Below are positions 23,895 to 33,620 of a stretch of DNA of 40,991 nt, one piece after another. Within the stretch, counting starts at the first letter, position 1; each line of letters begins with the position of its first letter. The translations under genes and the position numbers were made by a program. Under the pieces are notes generated by a model that saw only the letters and a list, made by a program, of their open reading frames with translations, was not told the DNA's origin and did no database searches. The DNA comes from a virus: IMG/VR virus record IMGVR_UViG_3300021083_000035, positions 1 through 40,991 of that record. The stretch is one strand, 5' to 3'.

Positions 23895-26838
23895 CTATCG
23901 TTTCGTGAAATCAAACAAAGTTTCTAAATAGTCTCTTTCCTTATTAGTTCTTTCTAAATCCCAATTTAGACACCCAATCAAATTTTTCACTTTCTGATCT
24001 ACACCCGCAGCCATCATAATATCACTATCAAATGGTAATTCCAAAAACCAATCCGGTAAATGGTTCTCGTCCACTGGATAGGCAATGCTGGTTAAGAGAC
24101 TGTCAACTGTTGTCTTTAATTTACAGACTATCACTTTTTGACCATCGATAATTCTCATTGAGTGTTGATCGTGGTTTGTTTCACACATCTTGTTCCAATT
24201 CAAGCTTGCTCGAACGTGTCCTGGCATTGTGGCGGACCCGGATTTGATCCCATTAAATTTATTGGCATAGAAGTCTTCTTCTTTCTTCTTATAGAATGTC
24301 AACTTGTTCACTGCCTTTGGTGACCCTTGCTGCCACGGTTTCATATCTTCAAATTTAGTTTTGAATTCTTTGATTTTCTTTATGACACAATCTTCACCTT
24401 TGTCAGTTAAAGTGTCGAGCAGAATTTCGGATAGAAATTCTTGAACGAACTTTGGTGTGTCTGCTCGTTTCAAATCTAATCCCATTGCTTTGACGGCACC
24501 AGCCTTTCCATTTACATCTTTTCGGATACCATCTTTATCATACATCAGCATAGCATATCTCTTCTTCTTGATAAAGATTCCGGCCTGTGCCACTACTTCT
24601 CTGGAACTGGCAATTACACCTGTGCTCCTGGATTCTGGAACATTTAGTTTCTTATTTAAGAAATCTGGAAATGTTGCCGACACTTCTTTGGCTACATTGT
24701 TATACAAATCAATCACGTCTTCTTTTGTCCAAGCAATATTCCCTTGTTCGACATCGTCTTTTACCATTGGCCAAACGGAGAAGATAGAGGAATCTGTGTC
24801 GCCGTAGACCATTGATTCACCATAATGGTCATATTCGCCAGTTACGAACTTATTCGTTTGAGCTGCCATATGTTTCGTAATTGTTCTGCCTGATAAGGTG
24901 ACTGATTGACCAAGTCGTTGATCGAAATATCTGGAGCCTGAATTTAATAGAGCACCGGTACAGACTGTTTAGCGAGATTTTTTTAACGGCTTGTTTTTTG
25001 TCCCAAAACCCAATATATTTCTTCAATTCTTTCTGATCTCTATGAATTGCCTTACCATCTTTGATATGAAGATGGTGTTGATTCATATATTGAACTATAT
25101 CTTCCTTAATGCCTGTTGAGATAAGTTTTGATAATTTAGATGGATTGTAAGATTCGTGCTCATTGTAAGGATTAGCCTTGACTTCGATATCAGAAATATC
25201 TTTGTTAGTGAATAATTCTTCAGGCACTAACACACCTTCTATCTTTTCATTATCTTCGAGACCTTGATAATTTACCATTATCTTCTGAAGTTGTTTTCTT
25301 TCACTATACCATCTTGATAACAATCCCGGAATTACACCTTCAATGTCAGTTCTGAAGATAGTTCCGTTAGCACTAATACACCAACCTTGTTCACTTTCAA
25401 AAATAATATCTCTTAATTCGGCACCAGTAACTTCAAATACATCACCATTTGTCATATCTAAGATAAGTTTTTCACTTATGTCATTATCGTAAAAATATTC
25501 CATTTCAAGAACATTAAATCGGTCATTCCACCAATGAGCAAAATCGTTAGTTCCGCCTTTAGATTCCCATTCCAGTAAAGCCTTGTTTGTTCGGTCTAAT
25601 CTGATTTGGCCTACAATGGTCTCGGGGCTCATATTGAAAGCGCGAATCACAGATGGATACAGTGATTTCATATCTGTTGTTCCGATCCATCTATGGAAGC
25701 CTATCTTCGGTGTCGCAACCCATCCACCTGCAGCACGAGTTTCTCCATTACTGAACTGTGACCTATCCATCACAATCATATTCCTGTTGTGTGCTTCGAT
25801 CATAATTGCCTGATCAGTCACAGCAACTGCACCAGCAGTAGCCATCAATGTGACACAATTGGAGTGAGCAATGGAACTTGCCAAATCAATGAACTGTAGT
25901 TTCTTATCTATCTTATCAAGCAGCAATGTATCTTGAATGTTGTATTGAAGGAATTTCTTATAGTCACAGTTGAATAACTCATCAAGTGTGCCTTCGTATG
26001 GAATCTTCGTATCGCCGACTTCAAGTTCAGCAATGGCGTTCAATGCATAACTATGTCGTTCCTCATAGTTATATTTCTTATATAATTCCATATAGTCCAT
26101 ATGAACTCGACCTATCAAGTCATAGGTAGGAACTTCTTTACCGCCACGATCAATCATTCGAGCGTGTGGTTCGAGATTCCACAAACATAATTTTCTTACT
26201 TCGTGGCGACCTAAGACTTTCTTCATTCTGTTGATAAGATATGGAATATCATAACATCCTGAATTCCACCCACTTAATATATCAGCATCCTCGATGATCT
26301 CTATGAACAGCTGAAGCATTTCTAATTCAGTCTTACAAATGATAGTATTACCAACCTCATCAGCAATACTTTGCGCTTCTTCGGCTGTGATAGTTTCGGG
26401 TGGAACCGATATACAGATAATCTCATCCTTCCATTGACAATGAACTGATATGGCAGTAATGAAATTGTTTGCTTCACTGGCGCCGCTCCACCCCAACTCT
26501 TTATCGAAGCTTGTTTCTATGTCGAAGAATGCTACGTGTGGTGTAGGTAGTTCGGAATTTTGATAATTCTGTTCGAGACAACGGTAAACTGGATTTACAT
26601 TTGTCTCCCACACCTTGACATTATGACTTAGTGATTTAATTGTCTTAAATCGTTCTTCAATAGATTTTGGAATAATCTTCTTTAATGCGTCACCATAGAT
26701 AGACTTATGCTGACCTCGTGCGTCACTAACGAAGAAATGAAGATCCGGCTGAAATTCTCTGTAAATTCTTTGACCATTGATTCTTTCAACTACCTTTACC
26801 GTTTCGGCTTCGCCGACCTTTTTTATTATAGTATGCAT
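23895..26838 (-). CDS. family B DNA polymerase, read through a CGGT +1 site in motif B
   Basis: About 980 residues. Exonuclease motifs AFFDIETSFD, SGWNSGCYDIPYL and YNIQDTLLLDKI, and polymerase motifs DMKSLYPSVI (A), KISLNSLYG (B) and VYGDTDSS (C) are all present. The frame breaks at TAC CGGT GCT inside motif B; skipping the C at 24957 restores NSLYGALLNSGSRYFD and the C-terminal third. Without it, motif C and the thumb are lost. The N-terminus may begin earlier: AGGAG is 7 bases before an ATT at 26848 that reads YIDAYYNKKG, then a second CGGC (C at 26815) leads into GEAETVKVVER. From memory, several T4-type polymerases start with MY(I/V)DA. Otherwise ATG at 26838. Confidence 0.9.
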
Positions 26839-26859
26839 CTATGTAAATGATATTTCTCC

Positions 26860-27102
26860 TTAGATACTTGACTTGTAAAGTTCTTCTAATTCTTCGAACG
26901 CTTCTCTCTTTTCATCCATTGATCCTTCATAACAGATCTTTATCAACTTATTGATCTGTGCTGGCTTGACATCGAGTTCTTCGGCCACTGCTTTGACAGT
27001 TTCTTTCAGACCTTCTCTTAAATCCGAAACTTCTTGCAAGACAGTTGCTCCATCTCTCATTAATGCTCTTAGCCTTGCAACATTTGCCGGTGACAAATTC
27101 AT
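26860..27102 (-). CDS. dsbA: DsbA-like double-stranded DNA-binding protein
   Basis: Start at 27102 with perfect AAGGAGAATAAT; 80 residues. VSDLREGLKETVKAVAEELDVKPAQINKLIKI closely follows the T4 DsbA pattern (REGLKDTIKAIAEEI-VKP), a small protein that binds near late promoters. First gene of the polymerase transcription unit. Confidence 0.8.
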   Translation of the reverse strand: MNLSPANVARLRALMRDGATVLQEVSDLREGLKETVKAVAEELDVKPAQINKLIKICYEGSMDEKREAFEELEELYKSSI

Positions 27103-27150
27103 ATTATTCTCCTTGTGATAAATTGGGTGATTCTCTATTGCTTGTATTGT

Positions 27151-27180
27151 ATAATAACACATACTTGACGCGGATGTCAA
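27151..27180 (-). promoter_or_regulatory. promoter for dsbA and polymerase
   Basis: TTGACA with an 18-base spacer and TATTAT. The -35 lies in the inverted repeat CTTGAC ATCCGC GTCAAG, a possible operator. Confidence 0.6.
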
Positions 27181-27212
27181 GTAATCATTGTGAATTTACT
27201 TTGTATATTGAA

Positions 27213-27801
27213 TTAAAAACGGCCTACAGCATTACCTGGTGTGCCAGTAGTGGAACTGCGTGGGTTTGGAACAGGATAGCCGTGTATTGGCGAGAATATT
27301 CCGTGAATCAAGTGATCTGGATCAGAAGCACCGAGTGAATTTGCTTATTTGAGATGGCATATTGAGCTCGAGCCATTTTATGACGATTGGTCGAACATCT
27401 TGGTTAGGATTTCTTTGTGCTACTTGCTGATATTCATCTGTCAATTCATCTGACATCAGGATATCATCTAATATGATAGTAGCAATCTCTGCGGGTATTG
27501 GTCCGTCAAGGCGATGTTTCAATTCTTCAAGTTCGCTGTCAGACATTGGAATCTTATGAACTGATTCTACCATAATACTTTCGGTGAGTTTTTCTGTTAG
27601 TTCTTTTACTGCTTTCAGATCCTTTTCGAGATTCTTTTTATAGAAACTTCTTTCTTTCGATTTGAGATCTTTCGAATTTAATTTGTCGGAATAGTGATTA
27701 ATTCTCTTTGAGATCAAACTCAATTCTCGTAGAGCATCTTCCTTTGACAATAGGCTATTATCCTTGAATACTTTCGGTCTTAGTAATTCGACGATTTTCA
27801 T
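27213..27801 (-). CDS. conserved phage protein read through a CGGT +1 site, 195 aa
   Basis: The simple frame ends at 27322 just after SQISKFTRCF. At TTC ACT CGGT GCT, skipping the C at 27333 gives F-T-G-A-S and adds SDPDHLIHGIFSPIHGYPVP and a glycine/proline tail ending NAVGRF with TAA at 27213. The 140 bases that would otherwise be empty are thus coding. The N-terminal 100 residues are a charged coiled coil (ELSLISKRINHYSDKLNSKD), then PIPAEIATIILDDIL and NQDVRPIVIKWLELNMP. Possibly virion-associated; not recognised. Confidence 0.75.
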
Positions 27802-27811
27802 TCCTTGAACC

Positions 27812-28357
27812 TTATATCAAATTCTTCTTACATTTCTTAAATATCTTTCTCTTCCATTTCTTATCTAATTGATCAGGTAAGTCATTGAAGAATTTCTTCT
27901 TATCATTATCAACTACAAACTGTCGCAATTTTGAAGAACTTATACCAGCAATACCTTTAGCAGACGAATCTCTCTTACCAAAAGTCCTTACCTCAAATTC
28001 TTCAATGCCCCATTTTGTAGCATATATATTCATTCTGGTCTCAAATTCTTCAACTCTGTCGCTACCGACAATCATTATCACCTTCTTGTATCCCTGTTTG
28101 GAGAGTTCCTCTAAGGCATTAAATGGTGTTTTGATCCGAAGATCTTTCGAAATGTGAATTTTCAGAATACACGATTTGATAATCTGTCTCTTGAATTTCC
28201 ATTTTAGCGGATCTGTCTTTCTATTATATGTCTGTGACAGAAATATCTTATAATCAGATTTTGATTCTTTTGAAAGAGTAATAATTTTCTGGAATAGTTT
28301 GATATGGGCCTTTGTTGGTGGCGCAAATCTTCCAAATGTGAATATTACCGTCTTCAT
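27812..28357 (-). CDS. nucleotidyltransferase (cytidylyl/NMN adenylyltransferase-like)
   Basis: 181 residues. FTFGRFAPPTKAH is the HxGH-like ATP site with the first histidine replaced by proline-threonine context, VIMIVGSDRVEEF the middle strand and GISSSKLRQFV the ISSTxxR motif. The family adenylylates or cytidylylates small substrates; NMN to NAD is the commonest phage role. The ribosome site AGGA is buried in a 13-bp hairpin (28360-28404), suggesting temporal control. Confidence 0.8.
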   Translation of the reverse strand: MKTVIFTFGRFAPPTKAHIKLFQKIITLSKESKSDYKIFLSQTYNRKTDPLKWKFKRQIIKSCILKIHISKDLRIKTPFNALEELSKQGYKKVIMIVGSDRVEEFETRMNIYATKWGIEEFEVRTFGKRDSSAKGIAGISSSKLRQFVVDNDKKKFFNDLPDQLDKKWKRKIFKKCKKNLI

Positions 28358-28359
28358 AG

Positions 28360-28404
28360 AAATCCTGCTATATTGTATTTATCTTTAACAGTATAGCAGG
28401 ATTT
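28360..28404 (-). promoter_or_regulatory. RBS-sequestering hairpin around a late promoter
   Basis: Perfect 13-bp inverted repeat: AAATCCTGCTATA (28360-28372) and TATAGCAGGATTT (28392-28404). The arm next to the gene holds the AGGA ribosome site. Both an early -10 (28390-28395) and a late GATAAATAC box (28375-28384) would start RNA after the far arm, so only read-through RNA can form the hairpin. This is the logic known from T4 genes e and soc. Confidence 0.65.
28375..28384 (-). promoter_or_regulatory. late promoter, AGATAAATAC
   Basis: GATAAATAC in the loop between the hairpin arms, 18 bases upstream of the 28357 start. Confidence 0.55.
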
Positions 28405-28418
28405 TTGGCAGAAGTCAA
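28390..28418 (-). promoter_or_regulatory. early promoter of the nucleotidyltransferase gene
   Basis: TTGACT, 17-base spacer ending CTGC, TATACT. Confidence 0.75.
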
Positions 28419-28424
28419 ATTTTC

Positions 28425-28601
28425 TTATTTACCGTCTTTCTTAGGATGAAAACGATCATAGATTTTCAGAATGAAATAAATCAAAGTAGCAATACCAACT
28501 AAGAGTGTCACACATTCATTGAGTACCGGAAGATACAAATGAAGATTTAATACAACTGCGATAAATGCAACAACAGCATCACTGAATTTCGAATGATCCA
28601 T
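28425..28601 (-). CDS. small two-helix membrane protein, holin-like, 58 aa
   Basis: Fills part of the stretch 28358-28680. MDHSKFSDAVVAFIAVVL ... ECVTLLVGIATLIYFILKIYDRFHPKKDGK: two membrane helices and a basic C-terminal tail, as in small holins. AGGAGACATCAGG is a strong ribosome site and a late promoter lies 47 bases upstream. Holin function is a guess from topology. Confidence 0.65.
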   Translation of the reverse strand: MDHSKFSDAVVAFIAVVLNLHLYLPVLNECVTLLVGIATLIYFILKIYDRFHPKKDGK

Positions 28602-28626
28602 CCTGATGTCTCCTGATTTAAGAATT

Positions 28627-28648
28627 ATGAAAGGAGTATTCCTTTCAT
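28627..28648 (-). repeat. leader hairpin
   Basis: ATGAAAGGA / TCCTTTCAT with a 4-base loop, in the leader of the 58-aa gene, directly after the late promoter. Such 5' hairpins can stabilise T4 late mRNAs. Confidence 0.55.
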
Positions 28649-28657
28649 ATATTTATC
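28648..28657 (-). promoter_or_regulatory. late promoter, GATAAATATA
   Basis: Same motif as at 3212 and 8022; upstream of the holin-like gene. Confidence 0.6.
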
Positions 28658-28680
28658 TAAATCTGAAGGATTTCACTTTC

Positions 28681-29330
28681 TTAGGTTTCTTGGATGGTTA
28701 AAGACATAAAGAAACTCTGACCGCTGTTTGGGGTGAAGCCACTACCCACGAGTATTCCATAAATGGCTTGCGATCCACAAGCACAGTTAAATGGTAGGAC
28801 GCCAGTGCCGGTTTTCGATACTCAAACCGGTCAATAGAATAAGCACAATCACCGGGGCTTGAATCTCCGTTAAATTCAGTACCAAGATAATATTGAATAG
28901 CACCAATTAAAGTGCTGTTATATGCCCACATAATTGCGAACGGACTTCCATCATTAATTGGTGTAGGTGGTTCATTAAACAGAAAGAGATTATAGTTGCC
29001 GTGATTTGTAACTTGGTTTGTAGACAATGCGGAGTAACTAATTATTCCTGAACCACCAGGATAACTTACCGTGTATGGAAAGGTTATCACTGTCGGTGTT
29101 GTCGTAGAATTTGAAATAACAGAGCAGTAAGCGTAAGCAGTAGTATTCGCCGGTCTTACCAATGTTTGATTTACAGTTATGAATGATTTCATTCTATTAT
29201 TTCCGCCTTGAAATGAATTGACAAATGCCTGTCTAATTGGATCGTAGACCAATGTTTGACCACCAATTATATTATTGATAGCAAAGGTTGGTACAAAATT
29301 GTTGAGAATGGTATTTTGACCAGAAATCAT
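28681..29330 (-). CDS. virion structural-like protein read through two CGGY +1 sites, 215 aa
   Basis: The simple frame continues after AYSID as RFEYRKPALASYHL, a basic sequence out of style. Reading ATT GAC CGGT as D-G (C at 28829) and GAA AAC CGGC as N-G (C at 28810) gives AYSIDGLSIENGTGVLPFN, then CGSQAIYGILVGSGFTPN and an end SFFMSLTIQET at 28681, fully in keeping with the glycine/threonine-rich body. The body (GGQTLVYDPIRQAFVNSFQG, TVSYPGGSG) resembles late fibre or capsid-decoration proteins. AAGGAAGAATAAT precedes the ATG. Confidence 0.75.
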
Positions 29331-29342
29331 ATTATTCTTCCT

Positions 29343-29781
29343 TTATAGACTGAGTAGAACTTTATCAATTTGGCCGCCATATCCAATCAGTCCAAGTCAA
29401 TTGACCGGGTCCTGGACCAGGTTGGATATAATCTCTTGTCATTACTGTTCGCAGAAACACAAAATTACCAATGAAAGTAAATGCCATTGATCCTGTATCA
29501 CCACCATTTGATCCAGTCGGGTATAACGGATTGAGTGGGTATGTCAAATATGGATAGAATGATTGACCGTTCGGGTTCAGTTGGATCCAAAACCAATCCT
29601 CAGGCTTAGGATCTAAGGCAAGCGTTCCTTGAATACCAAAGCCACCTACGAAATTCTGATACACAATTTGAACAGTGTGAAGTCCATCAGTGTATCCATA
29701 GAATGAATCTGCGCGTGTAGGAACGCCGATGAGATTCCACTCTGTGCCAGTATTCGCCATCATCAGTACTGATTTATTCAA
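29343..29781 (-). CDS. virion structural-like protein, possible CGGC +1 site near the end
   Basis: Rich in aromatic residues and glycine (DSFYGYTDGLHTVQIVYQNF, DYIQPGPGPGQLTW). As triplets it stops at 29365 after DWIWRPN. Reading TGG CGGC CAA with the C at 29376 skipped gives DWIWGQIDKVLLSL and a stop at 29343, right before the ribosome site of the next gene; plausible but tentative. The start may be the TTG at 29781 or an ATG at 29763. Two late promoters lie upstream. Confidence 0.65.
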
Positions 29782-29809
29782 TGAAATTTTCTTTCTCCTG
29801 ATTCACTAC

Positions 29810-29838
29810 TGTATTTATCATTCGCATATGTATTTATC
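29810..29838 (-). promoter_or_regulatory. two tandem late promoters, GATAAATACA
   Basis: GATAAATACA occurs at 29810-29819 and again at 29829-29838, 19 bases apart, upstream of the structural-like genes. Confidence 0.6.
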
Positions 29839-29870
29839 TGTTATGCATTGATGCGATGATAAATAATGAT

Positions 29871-30516
29871 ATGAAACTATCCGAAATCATCAGCACACAA
29901 TTTGGCGTCAAGCCTTACGAACCGCTTGACCAAAGTAATGAGATCGGATTAGGTAAGTATTCGTCGGTCTCAAATGATCCCGACGAGCATATGGTAATGA
30001 AGAAAGATAAACAATTGAAATACCGCCTTAAAGATGATCCATACTATACATATATCAAGGCGATTGCCGATAGACAATTATCTTCCGAGAATCCATATTT
30101 CCCCCGAGTGTATAATGTCGATCTAGAAACAACCGAAGATGGCGAAGTAAGGCCAACTTACCGAATCGAGAGATTACAGAAGTTTGATAGTTTCTCTTCC
30201 GAAGTTTTAATAGAACTTGGAAAGAGAATGGTTGATAACCTTAGTGACTATATGAGATTGGATCTTTGGGATGAAACATTGCCACCGGAAGCCGACATTT
30301 GCGTCTCTATTTCGGAGCTACTTGATAGTAGTTTGGCATTACGGTAAATTTTCCAATATTAAGGATCCGCGATTGATACAGGCATTAAAAGAAATTCACC
30401 ATCTGACTAAAATGAATAATCTATTTCAGTCAGATATTCACACTGACAACTTGATGATTCGACCAACCTCACACGGCCCGCAACTTGTCATCACTGATCC
30501 AATTTGCCGGCCGTGA
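29871..30516 (+). CDS. kinase-like protein read through a CGGT +1 site, plus strand
   Basis: Starts MKLSEIISTQFGVKPYEPLD (an ATG 15 bases earlier is also possible). GLGKYSSVSNDPDEHMVMKK looks like a glycine-rich loop and lysine of a kinase fold. The frame breaks at GCA TTA CGGT AAA; skipping the C at 30342 gives A-L-G-K-F-S-N-I-K and leads to QSDIHTDNLMIRP (HxDN catalytic-loop-like) and LVITDP (DFG-like). Total 214 residues to 30516. A further CGGC near the end (C at 30508) would extend it to GREHSWPAIQ; uncertain. One of only two plus-strand genes. Confidence 0.65.
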
Positions 30517-30531
30517 ACATAGCTGGCCGGC
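30506..30531 (+). terminator. GC-rich hairpin between convergent genes
   Basis: GCCGGCC / GGCCGGC with a 12-base loop at the meeting point of the kinase-like gene and clpA. No T-run; could end transcription from both sides. Confidence 0.45.
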
Positions 30532-30542
30532 GATTCAGTGAA

Positions 30543-32780
30543 TTAAAGCGAATCAATAATATCTGAAAGATCAGCAATGACATTCTCAATTGGTGTGATA
30601 AGAATGTCATCATCTTTCACTGTAATATTTGCTCTGCCACCATTCTTCAGGCAACCGAACAATATCTCTTTCGACAATTGCTTCTTAACCTTGTCCTGCC
30701 ACAGTCTGTTAAATGGTCGCGCACCAAACAATGGATCATAACCATTCTTAGCAAACCATTCTCTTGCCTCTGTGGTAAGATTGACAGTGATATTCTTATC
30801 AACAAGTAGTTGATTGGTTTTATCAAATTCAGCATTGATAATGAGATACATTTCTACCATTGTCAATTTATTAAACTTGACAATATTATCAATTCGATTT
30901 CTAAATTCCGGAGCAAAGAATTTCTTTACTGCCTCATCAACCACAGTGTCAGTATTGCTATTTTGATGACCAAATCCAATACGATTCTTTTCAGAATCAG
31001 CAGCACCAAGATTTGAAGTCATAATCAAAATTACATTACTGAAATCAATCGTGTCACCTTTGCTCGAAGTGCATCGACCATCATCCATTACTTGAAGCAG
31101 AATGGTATAGATTTCTGGTGCTGCTTTTTCAATTTCATCAAGCAACAACACACAGTTTGGATTGTTTTTAATTTCGCTAATCAACAATCCATCACCAATC
31201 TTACCTTCACCGAATCCAACATAGCCTGGTGGCGCGCCAATCAGTTTTGACACTGAGTGACTTTCTTGATATTCACTCATATCAAACCTTACTAACTTGA
31301 CACCAAGTTCTTCGGATAGTCTCTTACATACGTAAGTTTTCCCCACACCCGTAGCACCTAAGAATAGGAAATTACCAATTGGCTTGCCTGGCTCGCGTAA
31401 TCCTGACTTTGATATATTGATTGCTTCAACCAATGCGTCAATTGCCAAGTCCTGACCAAACACCTTGTTCTTAACTCTAGCTGCTAAGTTCTCCAATGCG
31501 GTATTTTCTTTGACATCAATCATATTGAGTGGAATCTTTGATACCTTTGAAACTACCTGTAGTATCATATCCTGATCGACGATTGTCTTATCTGCCAGTT
31601 TTGCTCTTGCACCGGCACTATCCATAATGTCAATTGCCTTGTCTGGTAGGAATTTATTCTTCATATACCTGACACTAAGATCGACACATTCATCTAGTGT
31701 TCCGGGTTCATATGTTACTTTGTGAAATTCAGCATAATACTTCTCTATTCCTTTCAGAATTCTCTTAGAATCTTCGACGCTTGGCGGATGAATATCTACC
31801 TTCTGGAATCTGCGTAGCAATGCCTTGTCTTTCTCGAAGTGAGTGACATACTCGTCTTCTGTGGTAGCACCGACACACATCAACTTACCCTTTGCTAACA
31901 ATGGCTTCAGCATATTGGCAGCGTCCATTGCGGAACCGGAAGATGATCCCGCACCCATAATCATATGGATTTCGTCAATGAACAGAATAATATTTCCTGT
32001 CTTCTCGATTTCATTTAGCACACCTTTCAGGCGCTCCTCGAAATCACCACGGAATTTTGTTCCAGCGAGTAAGGAAGCAATGTCGAGACTATAAACTGTC
32101 TTATCAAGTAGTGCTTTTGGCACTTCTTTGTCGACAATTTTCTTAGCAAGGCCTTCCAAAACTGCAGTCTTCCCGCAACCCGGGTGCCCTACAAGCACGG
32201 AATTATTTTTCTTTCTTCTTGCTGCGATTTCAATAATTTCGGTGATTTCTTTCTCTCTACCAATCACTGGGTCGACAAGTCCGTTCTTGCTATCTTCATT
32301 GAGATTGCGACAATACTGACTTAGGAATGTTTCATCGGGTGTTTTTCCTTTCTCCATTTGCTTCCTAAGGAAGTTAGCCAATTTCTCTCTGGTCACACCA
32401 TTTATCTTCAACTGGTAGCAAGCGTGGCTTTCTTCTTCACTTAGGATACTGATCAGCAATCCTTCGAGTGAAAGTTCTGATTGGCTACTTACCAATACTT
32501 GAGTTAATGCTCGTTGCCAAGTTCTTTGAACTGCCTGTGTCCTTTTGACCGGAAGGTGGCGAAGATGCTCCGGTTTCTTGTTTGATGGATCTTCGAGTTG
32601 CTTTATCATTTCACTCTTGATCTTGTTTGGCTGCGCACCGATACCAAGTAGCAGATCACTGATATCTTTCTCTGAAAGCAATGACAGCAGAATATGTTCC
32701 AGTGTCACATATTCGTGACAATTATCTTGCGCCAAATTCAGCGCTCGTTCAACCATCTTATCAACTCTCTTGTTGCTCAT
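30543..32780 (-). CDS. clpA: ClpA-like AAA+ unfoldase
   Basis: Start at 32780 (MSNKRVDKMVERAL; AAGGAAGAAAAA), 745 residues, the length of ClpA. N-domain, then D1 with Walker A GHPGCGKT and LFIDEIHM, and D2 with GATGVGKT and LLLDEIEKA, arginine-rich sensor GARPFNRLW. The loop RIGFGHQNSNTD corresponds to the ClpP-docking IGL/IGF loop, so it could dock on host ClpP; no clpP is in the window. A phage ClpA could redirect host proteolysis. No in-frame CGG in the entire gene. Confidence 0.95.
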   Translation of the reverse strand: MSNKRVDKMVERALNLAQDNCHEYVTLEHILLSLLSEKDISDLLLGIGAQPNKIKSEMIKQLEDPSNKKPEHLRHLPVKRTQAVQRTWQRALTQVLVSSQSELSLEGLLISILSEEESHACYQLKINGVTREKLANFLRKQMEKGKTPDETFLSQYCRNLNEDSKNGLVDPVIGREKEITEIIEIAARRKKNNSVLVGHPGCGKTAVLEGLAKKIVDKEVPKALLDKTVYSLDIASLLAGTKFRGDFEERLKGVLNEIEKTGNIILFIDEIHMIMGAGSSSGSAMDAANMLKPLLAKGKLMCVGATTEDEYVTHFEKDKALLRRFQKVDIHPPSVEDSKRILKGIEKYYAEFHKVTYEPGTLDECVDLSVRYMKNKFLPDKAIDIMDSAGARAKLADKTIVDQDMILQVVSKVSKIPLNMIDVKENTALENLAARVKNKVFGQDLAIDALVEAINISKSGLREPGKPIGNFLFLGATGVGKTYVCKRLSEELGVKLVRFDMSEYQESHSVSKLIGAPPGYVGFGEGKIGDGLLISEIKNNPNCVLLLDEIEKAAPEIYTILLQVMDDGRCTSSKGDTIDFSNVILIMTSNLGAADSEKNRIGFGHQNSNTDTVVDEAVKKFFAPEFRNRIDNIVKFNKLTMVEMYLIINAEFDKTNQLLVDKNITVNLTTEAREWFAKNGYDPLFGARPFNRLWQDKVKKQLSKEILFGCLKNGGRANITVKDDDILITPIENVIADLSDIIDSL

Positions 32781-32790
32781 TTTTTCTTCC

Positions 32791-33612
32791 TTAAAGGTCA
32801 ATCGACTTCCTGGTTAAAAACAACTTCTCCAAAATCTCTTTCTGTTCTGCTGTCAGTGTTCCTGATGGCATTACTACATTACATCGAACCATTAAATCAC
32901 CATAACGGCTTGTCTCTGGGTTTGGCATTCCTTTCTTCGAAAGACGAATAACCTGATTATGTTGTAATCCTTTCGGAATGCTAAACTGGAATTTTTTACC
33001 ATCGAGATGAGTTAAAGTGACATTATCAATACCTAACACAGACTCGAAGACTGAGATAAAGATATCAACTAATAAATCATCATTCGTTCTTTTGAATTTG
33101 GTATGTGGTTGAACAATTATGTCTATGATTGTCGACTGAACGAATAATTTGCTACCAGTTCTTACACCTGGTGGAACTCTTAGAACTTCATTGTTAAATG
33201 GAATTGTGACACCACCGTATGCTTGTTCTAAGGTGATTGTAATTGTTGTCTTGGTTTTCTTCTGCTGAGCGGTTTCGGCTTCTCGACGACGCCACGAATT
33301 ATATAGATCCGATAAATCATCATTTGTGAAGTCTGGCGACCCGGAGAAATTATGCCAGTTAGCAAATGGATTGCCGCTGGTGGTTCTATTGCCAGTATTC
33401 TGTCCTTGCGAATCGTAAATACCTTTCTTCGACTCATCACTTAGGGTTTCATATGCTTCTTTGACTTCTTTGAATTTGGCTTCGGCACCCGGATTATTAT
33501 TACGATCGGGGTGGAATTCCATCGCCTTCTTTCGATAGGATTTCTTTATCTCATCTTGAGTTGAATCTTTGGTGACACCAAGGATACTATAAAAGTCTGA
33601 TGGTGTAGGCAT
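32791..33612 (-). CDS. dnaJ: DnaJ/CbpA-like co-chaperone
   Basis: 273 residues: J-domain with [12 protein letters not shown] and the HPD tripeptide (FHPDRNNN), a glycine/asparagine-rich linker, then the C-terminal substrate domain ([46 protein letters not shown]). No zinc-finger, so CbpA-like. Upstream of clpA and downstream of IF-1 in a compact proteostasis cluster. Confidence 0.95.
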   Translation of the reverse strand: MPTPSDFYSILGVTKDSTQDEIKKSYRKKAMEFHPDRNNNPGAEAKFKEVKEAYETLSDESKKGIYDSQGQNTGNRTTSGNPFANWHNFSGSPDFTNDDLSDLYNSWRRREAETAQQKKTKTTITITLEQAYGGVTIPFNNEVLRVPPGVRTGSKLFVQSTIIDIIVQPHTKFKRTNDDLLVDIFISVFESVLGIDNVTLTHLDGKKFQFSIPKGLQHNQVIRLSKKGMPNPETSRYGDLMVRCNVVMPSGTLTAEQKEILEKLFLTRKSIDL

Positions 33613-33620
33613 AATTTCTC

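Noticed and set aside
29858-29865. GATAAATA on the plus strand before the kinase-like gene
   Set aside because: RNA would start at or after the ATG, leaving no leader.
30301-30320. Other C-before-GG points (TTCGGAG, CCACCGG) as the shift site in the kinase-like gene
   Set aside because: Frame 0 runs open to TTA CGGT, which restores the frame exactly by the same rule as elsewhere.
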